A stretch of DNA of 64,000 nt from Erpobdella octoculata (taxonomy: Eukaryota > Annelida > Clitellata > Hirudinida > Erpobdellidae). The position numbers and the translations under genes are program-made. The DNA lies in assembly GCA_963978895.1 (NCBI GenBank), contig OZ022245.1, positions 7,782,042 to 7,846,041 of the forward strand, in the 5' to 3' direction. Each line of letters opens with the position of its first letter. Position 1 is the first letter of the stretch. Shown piece after piece: positions 40,494 through 51,394 of the stretch. Under the pieces are notes generated by a model that saw only the letters and a program-made list of their open reading frames with translations, was not told the DNA's origin and searched no databases.

Positions 40494-43190
40494 TTAACAA
40501 TATGTCAAATTAAAAAAGTGTTTTTTCAACAATGCTCTGAAGTCTTCATTTAGAACAGCACTTCGCATAGATTTAGGTAGTTGGTTCCATGCACCGGGCC
40601 CGGAAACGGCGAATGCTCGTTTACCGAAACTTCGACGAGTTCTTGGGATGACATCGTCACCATGGGAGGACGAACGTAGATGTTGACGACCAGAATGAGA
40701 GGAGCACAGGCTTATCATCCGTGTCATGTAGGCAGGGGCACGATTTGTTAAAATATTGTAAACCAGTAAGCAGAGTTTTAAGGTCACTCTTTCCGGTAGG
40801 GGGAGCCAGTGTAGTTGGCGGAGAAGAGGCGTGATGTGGTCCCGTCGAGAGATGCCACCGATAAGACGTGCAGCAGCATGAAGAACCGCAGTGAGCGGGC
40901 GAAGAGCAGTCATCGGCAGGCCAGCAAGGACCACGTTACAATAATCTAATCTAGAAATAACAAGAGCCTGGACCAAAATCCGCACGCAGTGTTTGTTTAG
41001 GGCACCCTTGATCTGTCGGATGCGGCGTAGGTGGAAGAAACAAGATCGTGCCACGGCCGATATATGTAGATTCATTAGCAAGGAGCTATCCAGTATCACA
41101 CCAAGATTTCTAATAGACTTCACGGGGGTGATGACGCAGTCAGTACTGATTTGAAGACTACAGTCATCCAGGTGTCGCGTTGAGATGTTCCCTCGATGGA
41201 ACCAGATAAGTTCTGTTTTAGAGGGGTTTAGGCTCAATCTCATAGACGAGGACCAAACGCGAATCTCGCTGACACAGGCGACAAGACGCTCTCTAACGGA
41301 CTGCAGGTCGGTTACGTCAAAATGAATGTACAGCTGAGTATCATCAGCGTAAAGATGAGTCTGCACGTCGTGAGAAGAAGCAATTCGAGTAATATGGCTT
41401 GTGTAAAGGATGAAGAGAAGTGGACCTAAGATTGAACCCTGAGGCACACCACAGTCAACGGCCGATACTCTCGACGTCGCCCGGCCCAATCGGATAAGAT
41501 GTGTTCGATTTGATAGAAAAGACCCAATCCAGTCAAGTGCGGTTGAAGTCACGCCAAAGCTAGTGTGGAGGAGATCAGTAAGGAGAACATGATCGACACA
41601 GTCGAAAGCTGCACTGAAGTCAAGGAGCACGAGCGCAGTCGGTTGGCCCCTGTCAAGTGAAAGAATAATGTCGTTGTAAACTTTCCCGACTGCTGTCTCT
41701 GTACTGTGGTACTTGCGAAAACCAGACTGAACCTGCGGAAGCAGATTCATCGATTCGATATGTGAAGAAAGCTGACGGTGGACGACACGTTCAATAAATT
41801 TTGAGATGAACGATAGGTTTGATATGGGGCGGTAGCTTTTGGGATCAACGGGATCCATCCCCGTTTTCTTGAGTCGAGGTCGGACGATAGCCCTTTTGTG
41901 ACTGGCTGGTAGTGACGCATCTAGAAATGAAGTGTTTACGAGGTGGGAAATAATAGGAGCAAACACGCTTTTGAGTTTTTTTATGAGCCAGACAGGTGCA
42001 GTGTCAAGCTCACACTGTCTAGTCCCAAGGCGATTGAGTAGGCACTCGACCTCCTCGGAAGTGATATCGTCGAAAGCAGCCAGAACCGGAACATCGGCCG
42101 GGCAAGAACTGAAAAGCGGAGGTAGGGCGTCTTTTGTGGTTCGGCGAATGTCCTCGATCCTCAGCGTGAAGTAGTCAAGCAATGCGTCAGGAGCAAGACC
42201 ACTAGCAGAAATATCAGTGACTGGATTAAGAAGAGAGTTTAAAGATCTCCAAGTCGCCCGGCCATCGCCGGTCACTTCTTCAATTTTATGTCGAAAGTAG
42301 CTTGAGCACTTTTTCTGGAACAGTCGACGTTTGAGTATGGACTGGGTGTGCCAAGCTATTTTATCCGACGACAGTTTGGTGCACAAATAACGCCGTTCGA
42401 GTCGACGATTTAGTCTTTTGGACCGACTACAGTCGGCATCAAACCAGGGGCTTTCTGGCTTTATCCTTAAGGTAATCAACTTCCGTGGAGCATGACGATC
42501 AAGGAGCTCGTTCATTGTTGCATCGTAGAGATCGAACAGCTGTTCAGCAGATTTGTCCGATTTCAAGGTCGAGACTTCAAAGAGCCTGGTATTTTGAAGA
42601 TCGATACTGAATGATGCTAAGTCGAATGACCTGAAAGAACGGCGTTCCACTTTTTCGGTGATAATGGGGGGTGGTTTATGACAAGTTGAAAAGGTAATGA
42701 TTGAATGGTCGGATAGAGAAGGAGGGATGATTAGTAAATTTGTTATGAGCGAAGATGAGCGCGTGATAACCACATCAAGGGTATGACCATGGTCATGAGT
42801 CGGTCCTGTTACCAGTTGAGTGAGGCCATGACTCAGGAGCAAATTTTGAAACTTTCTGGTTGTAGTGATGTCCTGATCCAGGTGAATATTGATATCCCCA
42901 AGTAAGATCAGATCGCAGGAGTAGTCGGCAGTTTTTCCCAAAAGCTCTGAAAATTCGGAGAAAAACGCTTCTGTAACAGATTCAGAACCTGGTCGATATA
43001 GGACCAAAATTAATTGGTGAGAATCACGGAATGTGACGTAGGCAGATAGTAACTCAAAAGCGCTGAAGCTTCCAAAATCCTTGATGGAGGACCTGAAGTT
43101 GTTTTTGTGGATAATACATATGCCTCCTCCACGAGGCCCGCGGAGGCTAGCGAGGTCAGCATCGAGAGGTGATGGGCGAGGTCTGTCCAA
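40494..43190 (-). CDS. LINE endonuclease (part) and reverse transcriptase
   Basis: About 898 codons open, without a natural AUG at the upstream edge because the frame is created by the duplication. It contains the distal endonuclease (GDINIH, THDHGHTLDVV, SDHSIITF), a linker, and the reverse transcriptase with FSAAFDCVDH (first catalytic Asp), GVPQGSILGPLLF and YADDTQLY (catalytic DD, about residue 612). It ends with a thumb/C-terminal part (RDHITPLLRQLHW, GPGAWNQLP). This enzyme would nick target DNA and copy the element RNA. The true N-terminus is encoded at 44337-43243 in another frame. Confidence 0.85.
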   Translation of the reverse strand: MDRPRPSPLDADLASLRGPRGGGICIIHKNNFRSSIKDFGSFSAFELLSAYVTFRDSHQLILVLYRPGSESVTEAFFSEFSELLGKTADYSCDLILLGDINIHLDQDITTTRKFQNLLLSHGLTQLVTGPTHDHGHTLDVVITRSSSLITNLLIIPPSLSDHSIITFSTCHKPPPIITEKVERRSFRSFDLASFSIDLQNTRLFEVSTLKSDKSAEQLFDLYDATMNELLDRHAPRKLITLRIKPESPWFDADCSRSKRLNRRLERRYLCTKLSSDKIAWHTQSILKRRLFQKKCSSYFRHKIEEVTGDGRATWRSLNSLLNPVTDISASGLAPDALLDYFTLRIEDIRRTTKDALPPLFSSCPADVPVLAAFDDITSEEVECLLNRLGTRQCELDTAPVWLIKKLKSVFAPIISHLVNTSFLDASLPASHKRAIVRPRLKKTGMDPVDPKSYRPISNLSFISKFIERVVHRQLSSHIESMNLLPQVQSGFRKYHSTETAVGKVYNDIILSLDRGQPTALVLLDFSAAFDCVDHVLLTDLLHTSFGVTSTALDWIGSFLSNRTHLIRLGRATSRVSAVDCGVPQGSILGPLLFILYTSHITRIASSHDVQTHLYADDTQLYIHFDVTDLQSVRERLVACVSEIRVWSSSMRLSLNPSKTELIWFHRGNISTRHLDDCSLQISTDCVITPVKSIRNLGVILDSSLLMNLHISAVARSCFFHLRRIRQIKGALNKHCVRILVQALVISRLDYCNVVLAGLPMTALRPLTAVLHAAARLIGGISRRDHITPLLRQLHWLPLPERVTLKLCLLVYNILTNRAPAYMTRMISLCSSHSGRQHLRSSSHGDDVIPRTRRSFGKRAFAVSGPGAWNQLPKSMRSAVLNEDFRALLKKHFFNLTYC

Positions 43191-43961
43191 AGCCTGGTAG
43201 CCAAGAGGGGTTGAGGCGATTAGAGAGGGCGAAAAGGAAGACTCATGACAGCTGTTCAGCAGATTTGTCCGATTTCAAGGTCGAGACTTCAAAGAGCCTG
43301 GTATTTTGAAGATCGATACTGAATGATGCTAAGTCGAATGACCTGAAAGAACGGCGTTCCACTTTTTCGGTGATAATGGGGGGTGGTTTATGACAAGTTG
43401 AAAAGGTAATGATTGAATGGTCGGATAGAGAAGGAGGGATGATTAGTAAATTTGTTATGAGCGAAGATGAGCGCGTGATAACCACATCAAGGGTATGACC
43501 ATGGTCATGAGTCGGTCCTGTTACCAGTTGAGTGAGGCCATGACTCAGGAGCAAATTTTGAAACTTTCTGGTTGTAGTGATGTCCTGATCCAGGTGAATA
43601 TTGATATCCCCAAGTAAGATCAGATCGCAGGAGTAGTCGGCAGTTTTTCCCAAAAGCTCTGAAAATTCGGAGAAAAACGCTTCTGTAACAGATTCAGAAC
43701 CTGGTCGATATAGGACCAAAATTAATTGGTGAGAATCACGGAATGTGACGTAGGCAGATAGTAACTCAAAAGCGCTGAAGCTTCCAAAATCCTTGATGGA
43801 GGACCTGAAGTTGTTTTTGTGGATAATACATATGCCTCCTCCACGAGGCCCGCGGAGGCTAGCGAGGTCAGCATCGAGAGGTGATGGGCGAGGTCTGTCC
43901 AAAGCCTGGTAGCCAAGAGGGGTTGAGGCGATTAGAGAGGGCGAAAAGGAAGACTCATGAC
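42538..43961. repeat. 712-bp tandem duplication within the LINE
   Basis: Copies 42538-43249 and 43250-43961 appear identical wherever I compared them, with ACA microhomology at the junction. As 712 is not a multiple of three, the duplication breaks the LINE ORF. Removing one copy would leave a single open frame. Confidence 0.9.
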
Positions 43962-44337
43962 ATGATTCGACAATACACATGATGTCTATTTTGGAAGAGA
44001 TTAGGAATTCGCTTATTGTGGCGGATTTATTTCCAATTGAGCGAGCGTTCCAGACAGCGAGATTGCATCTTGTAGAAGGGCGACTTCCATGGTCTTTAGA
44101 AGACGAGTCTTTAGAATCACTAGAGATGATGTCGGCTACATATGGCATAGAACGTTTGGAAGACAAGTGTCGAAACCGACCTGCTCTATTTCCTCTGTAA
44201 TGGCGTTTTTGTATGCCATAACGAATTAATGCGTGTTTTCTCAAGACCAGAAGAAGTTCGCGAGACAGCGTGTAATTTCCATCACGAAGAGAATACAATT
44301 CAGAGCGCGAGAGAAAACGCCGCTCGTTTATACACAT
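43243..44337 (-). CDS. LINE ORF N-terminal part with endonuclease
   Basis: 364 codons. The N-terminus (SRSELYSLR, RGNRAGR) resembles the segment before the endonuclease in L2-like LINEs. The apurinic-like endonuclease opens at VWNARSIGNK and continues through GGGICI, GDINIH and SDHSIITF. It stops shortly after entering the second duplicate copy. Confidence 0.8.
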   Translation of the reverse strand: MCINERRFLSRSELYSLRDGNYTLSRELLLVLRKHALIRYGIQKRHYRGNRAGRFRHLSSKRSMPYVADIISSDSKDSSSKDHGSRPSTRCNLAVWNARSIGNKSATISEFLISSKIDIMCIVESCHESSFSPSLIASTPLGYQALDRPRPSPLDADLASLRGPRGGGICIIHKNNFRSSIKDFGSFSAFELLSAYVTFRDSHQLILVLYRPGSESVTEAFFSEFSELLGKTADYSCDLILLGDINIHLDQDITTTRKFQNLLLSHGLTQLVTGPTHDHGHTLDVVITRSSSLITNLLIIPPSLSDHSIITFSTCHKPPPIITEKVERRSFRSFDLASFSIDLQNTRLFEVSTLKSDKSAEQLS

Positions 44338-44403
44338 TGCTGAGTAGTTAAGCAGTAAACGTAGAAAACTGTATTCAAGAAAGCAAAATGTTTTTTCGGT
44401 GGT

Positions 44404-44710
44404 TTCAAGACTGACAAGAACAGACTTTCAGTAACGAAAACGACAGAACAGATCAAAAACACAGCACTCGACATAGAGGCAGCCATTAAGCAAGTCGCCT
44501 AGGCAACCATATTGTACGACGACGCTTTTCAAGATCCCTTCGATTGCAACAATAAACTTATTCGTTTCATATAAATATAGATTCAAGACTGACAAAACAG
44601 GCTATCAGTAACGTTTCGAATGTTGAATTCAATGAAAAAACGACAGAACAGAGCAAAAAACACAGAACTCGACAAAGAGGCAGCCATTACGCGAGGCGCC
44701 TTACTTACTT
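44404..44710 (-). promoter_or_regulatory. Two 5' monomers of the LINE
   Basis: Segments 44404-44503 and 44582-44703 share TTCAAGACTGACAA, AACGACAGAACAGA, CACAG-ACTCGACA-AGAGGCAGCCATTA and GCGCC/CGCC. Tandem 5' monomers are a common promoter arrangement in LINEs; promoter function is inferred. Confidence 0.5.
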
Positions 44711-44744
44711 CATCATGTTTCGCTGCTTGTGTAATTATATTGTA

Positions 44745-44785
44745 TTAGCTGGGATACCCGTGGTTGGCGGGTATTATGGGCATAT
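44745..44785 (-). mobile_element. Helitron-like 3' end, diverged
   Basis: On the minus strand ACCCGCCAACCACGGGTATC and CCAGCTAA before T parallels the CCCGGGCAACGCCGGGTAACCCAGCTAG terminus. The body was not traced. Confidence 0.5.
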
Positions 44786-44904
44786 AAAGTCCACAATTGT
44801 CAGATTTTTTTGTAACGTTGACACAAACCACCCCCCCCCAAACCATGTCCCCCAAGTGTACCAAATTTAAATAAAATCGATTCAGGTGTTTTGAATTAGA
44901 TGCC

Positions 44905-45105
44905 GATAGATACGTACATTGTACATGCGTACATTGTACATACGTACATTCATTTCTATATATCTATAGATACGTACATTGTACATACGTACAATCATTT
45001 CTATATATCGATAGATACGTACATTGTACATACGTACAATCATTTCTATGTATCTATAGATACGTACATTGTACATACGTACATTCATTTTTATATATCT
45101 GAAGA
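44905..45105. repeat. 46-bp tandem repeat
   Basis: Units of GATACGTACATTGTACATAC plus ATTCATTTCTATATATCTATA, with starts near 44967, 45013 and 45059 and a longer first unit from 44907. The unit contains GTAC-rich near-palindromes. Unassigned AT-rich DNA follows to 45460. Confidence 0.85.
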
Positions 45106-45464
45106 TATTTACGCGTGGAGTTTTTATTCATTTCTCCAACTGAACTCATTCAAAGCCCTATTTTACTTATGCAAATCAAATAACGAGACTTTTTAAGAAA
45201 TAATCAAATTATTGAATTATTGAATTTGCAGCATTTTTTTTATATTAATGTATGCAAAACATGATAATTAAACATCTGTATATAAAATTATAAAAATAAA
45301 ATATTATATTTATAATTGAAAATTACATTAGAAATAATTATTTTACTTCTAATTACATTAAAATTAATTACATTACAAATAGTTAATAGGTTTGTTGGTT
45401 TGTAATTTTGAAAGTGCTTTTATGGTCAATTTCATGATATTTGTGATCGGCCCCATGTATTGAG

Positions 45465-45860
45465 TTGTTTTGTGAATATTTGTGCGTATTCTTGCTTGTA
45501 TTATGGTGTTTGTGTGTAGGCTTGTTTGTATTATTGAGTATGTATATATGTATGCTTGTTTGTATTATGGTGTTTGTGTGTATGCATGTTTGTATTATTG
45601 AGTATGTATGTATGCATGCTTGCTTGTTTTGTCAAGTTTGTATGTACACTTGTTTGTAATATAGAGTTTGTATGTATACTCGCTTTTATTAAGTAGTTTC
45701 TGTGTAGGCCTGCTTGTATTATGGAGTTTTTGTGCATGCTTGTAGTTATTATGGAGTTTGTATGCCTGCAATTAATTGTCTTTATTATTGTATCAAGGAA
45801 TTTTTATGTAAACAATTGTTTGTATATGTGTTTGTATTATGAAGTTTGTATGTAAATAAG
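45465..45860. repeat. Degenerate TG-rich tandem repeat
   Basis: Diverged units of the type TGTATGCTTGTTTGTATTAT with a GAGTTTGTATG segment. Confidence 0.7.
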
Positions 45861-45984
45861 ATTCTGTTTCTAGCTCTGTTGGAGGACAAATTTCATCAGC
45901 AGACATGAATTGCGTGAATGAGTTACCATTAATGAATTGATCAGCGGAACAGACCGCTGGTGCTGGAGAGTAATCGAAGAAACG

Positions 45985-46180
45985 TGAGTGAATTAGTGAG
46001 TGAATTAGTGAGAGTGTATAAGAATGGAGTGCACGAGTGAGTGTGTGAGTGAATGTATGAGTGAGTGTGTGAGTGAGTGAATGTATGAGTGAGTGTGTGA
46101 GTGAGTGAGTGTGTAAGTGAATGTATGAGTGAGCGTGTGAGTAGTGTGTGAGTGAAATTTTCTGCTGTGAGTAACTGAGT
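45985..46180. repeat. GAGTGAGTGT-type repeat
   Basis: Imperfect GAGTGAGTGTGTGAGTGAAT units. Confidence 0.85.
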
Positions 46181-46254
46181 TGGTGGTGAGTGTGATGTGT
46201 GATAATTTTGTGATGGTGTCTCTGAGTAACTTGGTGAATAAGTTGATGGTTGGG

Positions 46255-46480
46255 TTGGGTGGGTGGATACTGGTGGGTGGATACTGGTGGGTGGATACTG
46301 GTGGGTGGATACTGGTGGGTGGATACTGGTGGGTGGATACTGGTAGGTGGATACTGGTGGGTGGATACTGGTGGGTGTATACTGGTGGGTGGATACTGGT
46401 GGTTGGGTTGGGTGGGTGGATACTGGTGGGTGGATACTGGTGCGTGGATACTGGTGGGTGAGTACCGGTGGATCTGTGGG
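46255..46480. repeat. 15-bp minisatellite
   Basis: Nearly perfect GGTGGGTGGATACTG units, about fifteen copies; every frame is open and Gly/Trp- or Pro/Thr-rich because 15 bp is five codons. Confidence 0.95.
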
Positions 46481-46499
46481 TAAATTGGTTAGATTTGTT

Positions 46500-47630
46500 T
46501 GTGAGTAATTGAAAAAGATAGTGGAGAAATAAAAATGTGTATGTTATAATATCATTAAAGAAAGACATTTATTTGGTCAAAGAAAGCAAAAACAAAATAA
46601 AATAACATCAAGACAAGATAAGAAAAGAAGAGAGGAAAAGAAACAAATGCAGAAATAAAAAAAAACAGAGAGAGATAAAGAGAGAAACAAACAGACAAAA
46701 AGATAGAGTTAGTTAGGGACATTAGAGAGATCTACTTGAAGAGTTGCAGCACTGGCAAAGAAATGCAATTACCTAATTTTTACCCGAAGCATTTGCGTCT
46801 CTCCTCCTATTCTTTGCAAACCAATAATTGTTCCTAATTCAATTCCACTCACTTCTTTTGTAGCTGCATCGAGTTAGGCCTGGGAATGCAAAATACATGC
46901 GTCCATATAAGGAAGGTGTCTAAGTGTGGCTGTCTCTGTCCCTTGCCCTGTCTCCGTGGCTTGCCCTGTCTCTTTCTCTTCCTGCCTCTACGTCTGTCAG
47001 TTTGTTTTCTTTTTTATTGTTTCATTTCATTCGTTTTTACTTTGTACTCTTCCTTGTTCTTCTTTTTTAAGAGTTCTATGTTTATATCTATTTTCTTTTT
47101 AGCCCATTTATGGAAACTTTTTTTTGAAAGGGAGCTTAATGATACACTTTGTCTGGCCGGGTGATCGGCTGTTTATGAAAATAAACTGGAAAAGTAGACA
47201 CCTTGGAGTTTTTGTGTTTTTTGCATCAGATTTGTGCCGTAAAGTTATTCCGGAGGTGACTAGTTTAATTGCTATCAGCTGCGATTATTTGTTTCGTAGG
47301 TGGAAATTCTGTAAATTTCCACCTACGAAAAAGAATCACTTATCTGTTCCTTCGATATAAAACGAGGACTTTCAAAAATTATTTTTTATGGAGGGACACA
47401 AAATTTTTTTATAGTAATTGATCAGTAATTGAAAAAACCATTTAACAAATATTATTTACAACCTTGTTTGTAATTATTTATAACCTTATTTTTGTTGCGA
47501 CTAATAATTATTTCCAGTTTAGTTAAATATGATTCAATATAACATTCAGTACCGCGATAATTAGTCAACCTTGATTTTTTGATACATTTAATTACCAAAG
47601 AAAAAAAAATCTGCAGGGGATAATAACATT
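46500..47630. other. Unassigned DNA
   Basis: A/G-rich tracts at 46560-46720 and a C/T-rich patch at 46930-47030. A short perfect hairpin made of AGGTGGAAATTCTG and its inverse lies at 47299-47326. No gene is supported. Confidence 0.5.
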
Positions 47631-47633
47631 GTT

Positions 47634-47885
47634 GTGATGACAAACATATTATGCTATTTCCATATAAGGAAACACTTGACATTAAGGACTTACACAGCTG
47701 TTTGTGAAAATAACTTTTCTACATTATTCGTTTACTGTCACTTTCCAAAATCTAATCTCTCACAGCGCCTCTCTAACCTATCTTTGTTGCCATTTGAAGA
47801 AGATGTCACAAATTCTTTTATTAAAGAGGAGCTTTTAGCTCATTTTTGCGGTCATCAAAGTAACGATATATCTAGAGATCATTGA
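47634..47885 (+). pseudogene. Possible hAT transposase C-terminal (dimerisation) fragment
   Basis: An 83-codon frame includes CENNFSTL and SNLSQRLSNLSLLPFEED. Their spacing resembles the hATC pattern (ER-FS-L, then a basic stretch, RL-NLALLSIE). The domain is isolated and partly diverged, so the call is tentative. Confidence 0.4.
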
Positions 47886-47889
47886 AATG

Positions 47890-48815
47890 GTACATTTAAA
47901 TGTATTCATATGATCAGTCACTTTTTTCTTGCGAGGCTGTAACTCGTAAAGGCAGTGCCGGTGCCGATTTGAGCTTTTATAGAGCCTTAGGTGGCAGGAG
48001 TAAAAAAGGGCACCCCATCTAAAAATATTTAAAACGCATACTCGTTTATTTAATTACTAAAAACCTGGTTATTGCTGGCTCCGAGTAATCAGAACAGAGA
48101 GTAAAAATATTTTAAACTGCTTGAGAAGCTTGCTAGGAACATTGATACACCAAATTTAAAATCATAGGGTTTTTTCTTTAAAGTAATGAGTTGCTTTTTT
48201 GTAAACGTCTTGGGGCCCCTAGGAGGCCACCTAGTACCGTCTTATGGTAGAGTCTTGACTCTGCGTGAGGAAGTGATGGTAGTTTATATAAAAAAATTTC
48301 ACCCTTTCAAATTATGGTTGCACCTTTTGTTTTAAAATCCTGGCAACGAGCCTGTAAACAATTGTTTTATTGGGAAAATTTGAAAATGTTTCTACAAATG
48401 CCAATGAGGCTGAGGCTTAAAGCGGTTTGGCCAAGGGTTTTGTGTTTCAGTGGTGGCTCGCAGACATGGAGCTAAAACTTAATCCTGTGTTTAAAATCTT
48501 GAAAAGCGGTAGAAGGTCGGAAACTGACTGTGTGGTACAGTTGCAGGTTCGGTTGCTAAAGAACCGTCGGTGACCTAGTGGGGGCTCGCTGTGATCAACA
48601 GTCATGTATGAAGAAATTGCAATGTAACGACTTAGCATGGAAAAGGGTTGTTTTATAACTTTATATTATATTATCGAAGTTCATAAGGAAACTTAGCAGA
48701 ATCAATACAGACCAAAAAAATGTACAGAAATAGTCCTAATTTTTATTACTTTCAATAAATTGTAAAATCATTCCAGAAGAGCCGGAGTACGATTGTCAAT
48801 ATATATATATATATA
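47890..48815. other. Probable decayed transposon DNA
   Basis: CAGTGCCGG at 47953 and GGGGCCCC-rich sequence near 48190-48240 recall hAT MITE ends, but no matching inverted pair was found. The segment 48740-48805 resembles 22280-22345 (TACTTTCAATAAATT and GTTGTCAATAT) and leads into (TA)n. Confidence 0.35.
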
Positions 48816-49030
48816 TATATATTAAGGGGCGCCCATTCCCCCTGGCTGCTGAAGGCAGACTCCCCTTTCCATTTATATCCCCCTCTTTTTTATCCCGTCT
48901 TCTCTCGGTCCCGAATGTATGTTCTAAAAAATTATCTGCAATATGGTCACATCCAAATACCAGTAAAATTATAAGCTTTTTCAATATTTATTTAAAAAAT
49001 TACATCACTTTGAATAAAATTAGGCACTGT

Positions 49031-49336
49031 CTAATGAAGAAAGTGCGCTCGCAGAGTGGGAGTAACACAAGCAACACGAGAAATAATGTCATCATCTTTT
49101 AACTGTACAACCAAGTCTTTTTCTGATGATATTATCATGAGGGCTGACAAATAATCATCTGAAGTTGATGATCGAAGTCTATTTTTAATGATCTTCAGTT
49201 TACTTAAAGCCCTTTCAGCTGAGGCATTAGAAACTGCAAGACAAGCAAAGATGCTATTCAGACTATACAAATTTAGAAAGCCAGATAATTCAGGAAGCAA
49301 TTGCAATGGATTCATTAATGCTTCATTTTCTGTCAT
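49031..49336 (-). pseudogene. hAT transposase C-terminal dimerisation domain
   Basis: 101 codons with LLPELSGFLNLY, ASAERALSKLKIIKNRLRS and LSALMIISSEKDL match the hATC domain of zinc-finger MYM/TTF-type hAT transposases. The conserved ER-x-S-L-K-x-IK-RLRS run is clear. The catalytic domain is missing. Confidence 0.75.
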
Positions 49337-49383
49337 GGTGACATCGTTGTTGCAAATGTCAAACTCAACATCAGCATCTTCAA

Positions 49384-49668
49384 TTAAGTTTTCTTCATTA
49401 TCAAATTGCCCTTGATCATCGCAACCATTTTGTAGGAGATCATCAGTATATCAGTATTAGTCGTAGTGCTATTTTGAGACAGAAGACAGAACGTTGATTT
49501 GAAGCCTGACAGTTCAGCTGTGACTGCATTGGCATCACCTCCATAGAGTTGGCAAATCATTTCAATGTCAGAACTGTTTATAGACTTATCACTAAAGAGA
49601 GTCTGAGGTGTGAACAACGACAATTGCTGCATGAATGTAAGGTTCTGTTGCTTAAATCTGCTACACAT
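49384..49668 (-). pseudogene. hAT transposase fragment upstream of the dimerisation domain
   Basis: 94 codons (RFKQQNLTFMQQLSLFTPQT and following) fit the segment before hATC in zinc-finger MYM-like hATs. It is in a different frame from 49031-49336, with an intervening frameshift near 49440. Confidence 0.5.
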
Positions 49669-49792
49669 CTGAAACTTTTCTAACTGTAAAACTAAAGCTC
49701 AGGGGGAATTTCCCCCCCCCTAGCTTTGCGAGGAAGCATCTGTTTCCTAACCCCCCGTGTGGGCGCCCCTGTATATATTTATATATATATAC

Positions 49793-50490
<698 letters not shown>

Positions 50491-50855
50491 CATAGGCTTT
50501 CTGCACATAGGACTGTGACTCATAGGACGATCGCTCATAGGGCTGTGACTCATAGGACGATCGCACATAAGACTTTCGCTCATAGGGCTTTCACTCATAG
50601 GACGTTTGCTGATAGGATGTTCACTCATATTTGTACTATTTGAACCAATTTATAAACTTCCAACATAACAAACAGAACACCAATGATGAAAAAAAAATTA
50701 ATATTATTATTAATTAAACTTCCAACATAACAAACAGAACACCAATGATGAAAAAAAATTAATATTATTTTTATTATTATTCATATTCATATTTTTATTA
50801 ACTGCACGTAGTATTTAATTATATAAATGTTCACTGTTACACATTTAGAAAATAG

Positions 50856-51101
50856 TTAGTTATACGATAAGTACGCCATAGAACGGAGGTAGGTTAAAAT
50901 ATCTGTCTGCCCATAAGTGGCTACTGCCCTCATTACGCGATCTCGAAGGATTCGGTAGCGTTTGACGGCTGGTTGTTCTGTACCTGTTGATCCCTGTAGA
51001 AATGATGCCTTCTGCTTCGAACAGTCATTCTGAGTTCTGATAGGAATTTCCACAATGTCGGGTGACTGCACTGCAATAAAACCTTTAGGCCGTGATGCCA
51101 A
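50856..51101 (-). pseudogene. MULE transposase C-terminus, third frame
   Basis: The segment TEQPAVKRYRILRDRVMRAV and LTYLRSMAYL fits the C-terminus of FLYWCH-MULE transposases. It follows 50933-51394 after a frameshift near 50990. Confidence 0.5.
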
Positions 51102-51394
51102 CCTTCTACTATATTTGTCGTTCTTGCTAAACCATCAGCGGCAGCGTCACGCTGATTCCATGTTTCGATGGAGAATAAGGGGGGTCCGTAATTTTCAACT
51201 CGACCTCTCAGACGACGACCACGTATGTACGTGTGCTCGAAGTAAGTTAGTAGCTCATCCATATGTTCAATTTGTGGCATTGACTCACCAAGGATCTCGA
51301 ATGACTCAACGACGTCATTGACAGGTACAAACGCTAGCGCCGCGAGACAACGTACTGATCCACGCACCTCATCATTTTTCATCATTTTGTTCAT
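50933..51394 (-). pseudogene. MULE transposase, distal catalytic part
   Basis: About 150 codons continue the transposase in a shifted frame. TTNIVEGWHHGLK carries the glutamate of the DDE triad (usual form NN-xEGWHN). It overlaps 51372-52292 by the frameshift region. Confidence 0.7.

Larger units (their letters stand above)
40440..44710 (-). mobile_element. L2/CR1-group LINE, nearly full length
   Basis: In minus orientation: a 5' region (44340-44710) with two diverged promoter-like monomers, one long endonuclease/reverse-transcriptase ORF split by a 712-bp tandem duplication, and a short 3' region ending in A-rich/TAAA sequence at about 40440. Apart from the duplication the coding region seems intact. 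Flanking target duplications were not found. Confidence 0.75.
48824..49771 (-). mobile_element. Internally deleted hAT element
   Basis: Inverted ends AGGGGCGCCCA (left) and TGGGCGCCCCTG (right) are flanked by TATATATT at 48816-48823 and 49772-49779. The 948-bp element retains only the transposase C-terminus. The target duplication lies in TA-rich DNA, so it is weaker evidence than usual. Confidence 0.7.

Noticed and set aside
46005..46568. Pro/Thr/His-rich frame of about 187 codons
   Set aside because: The 15-bp minisatellite and GAGT repeats explain it.
47953..48255. A hAT MITE with CAGTGCCGG and GGGGCCCC motifs
   Set aside because: The two candidate ends are not convincing inverted copies.
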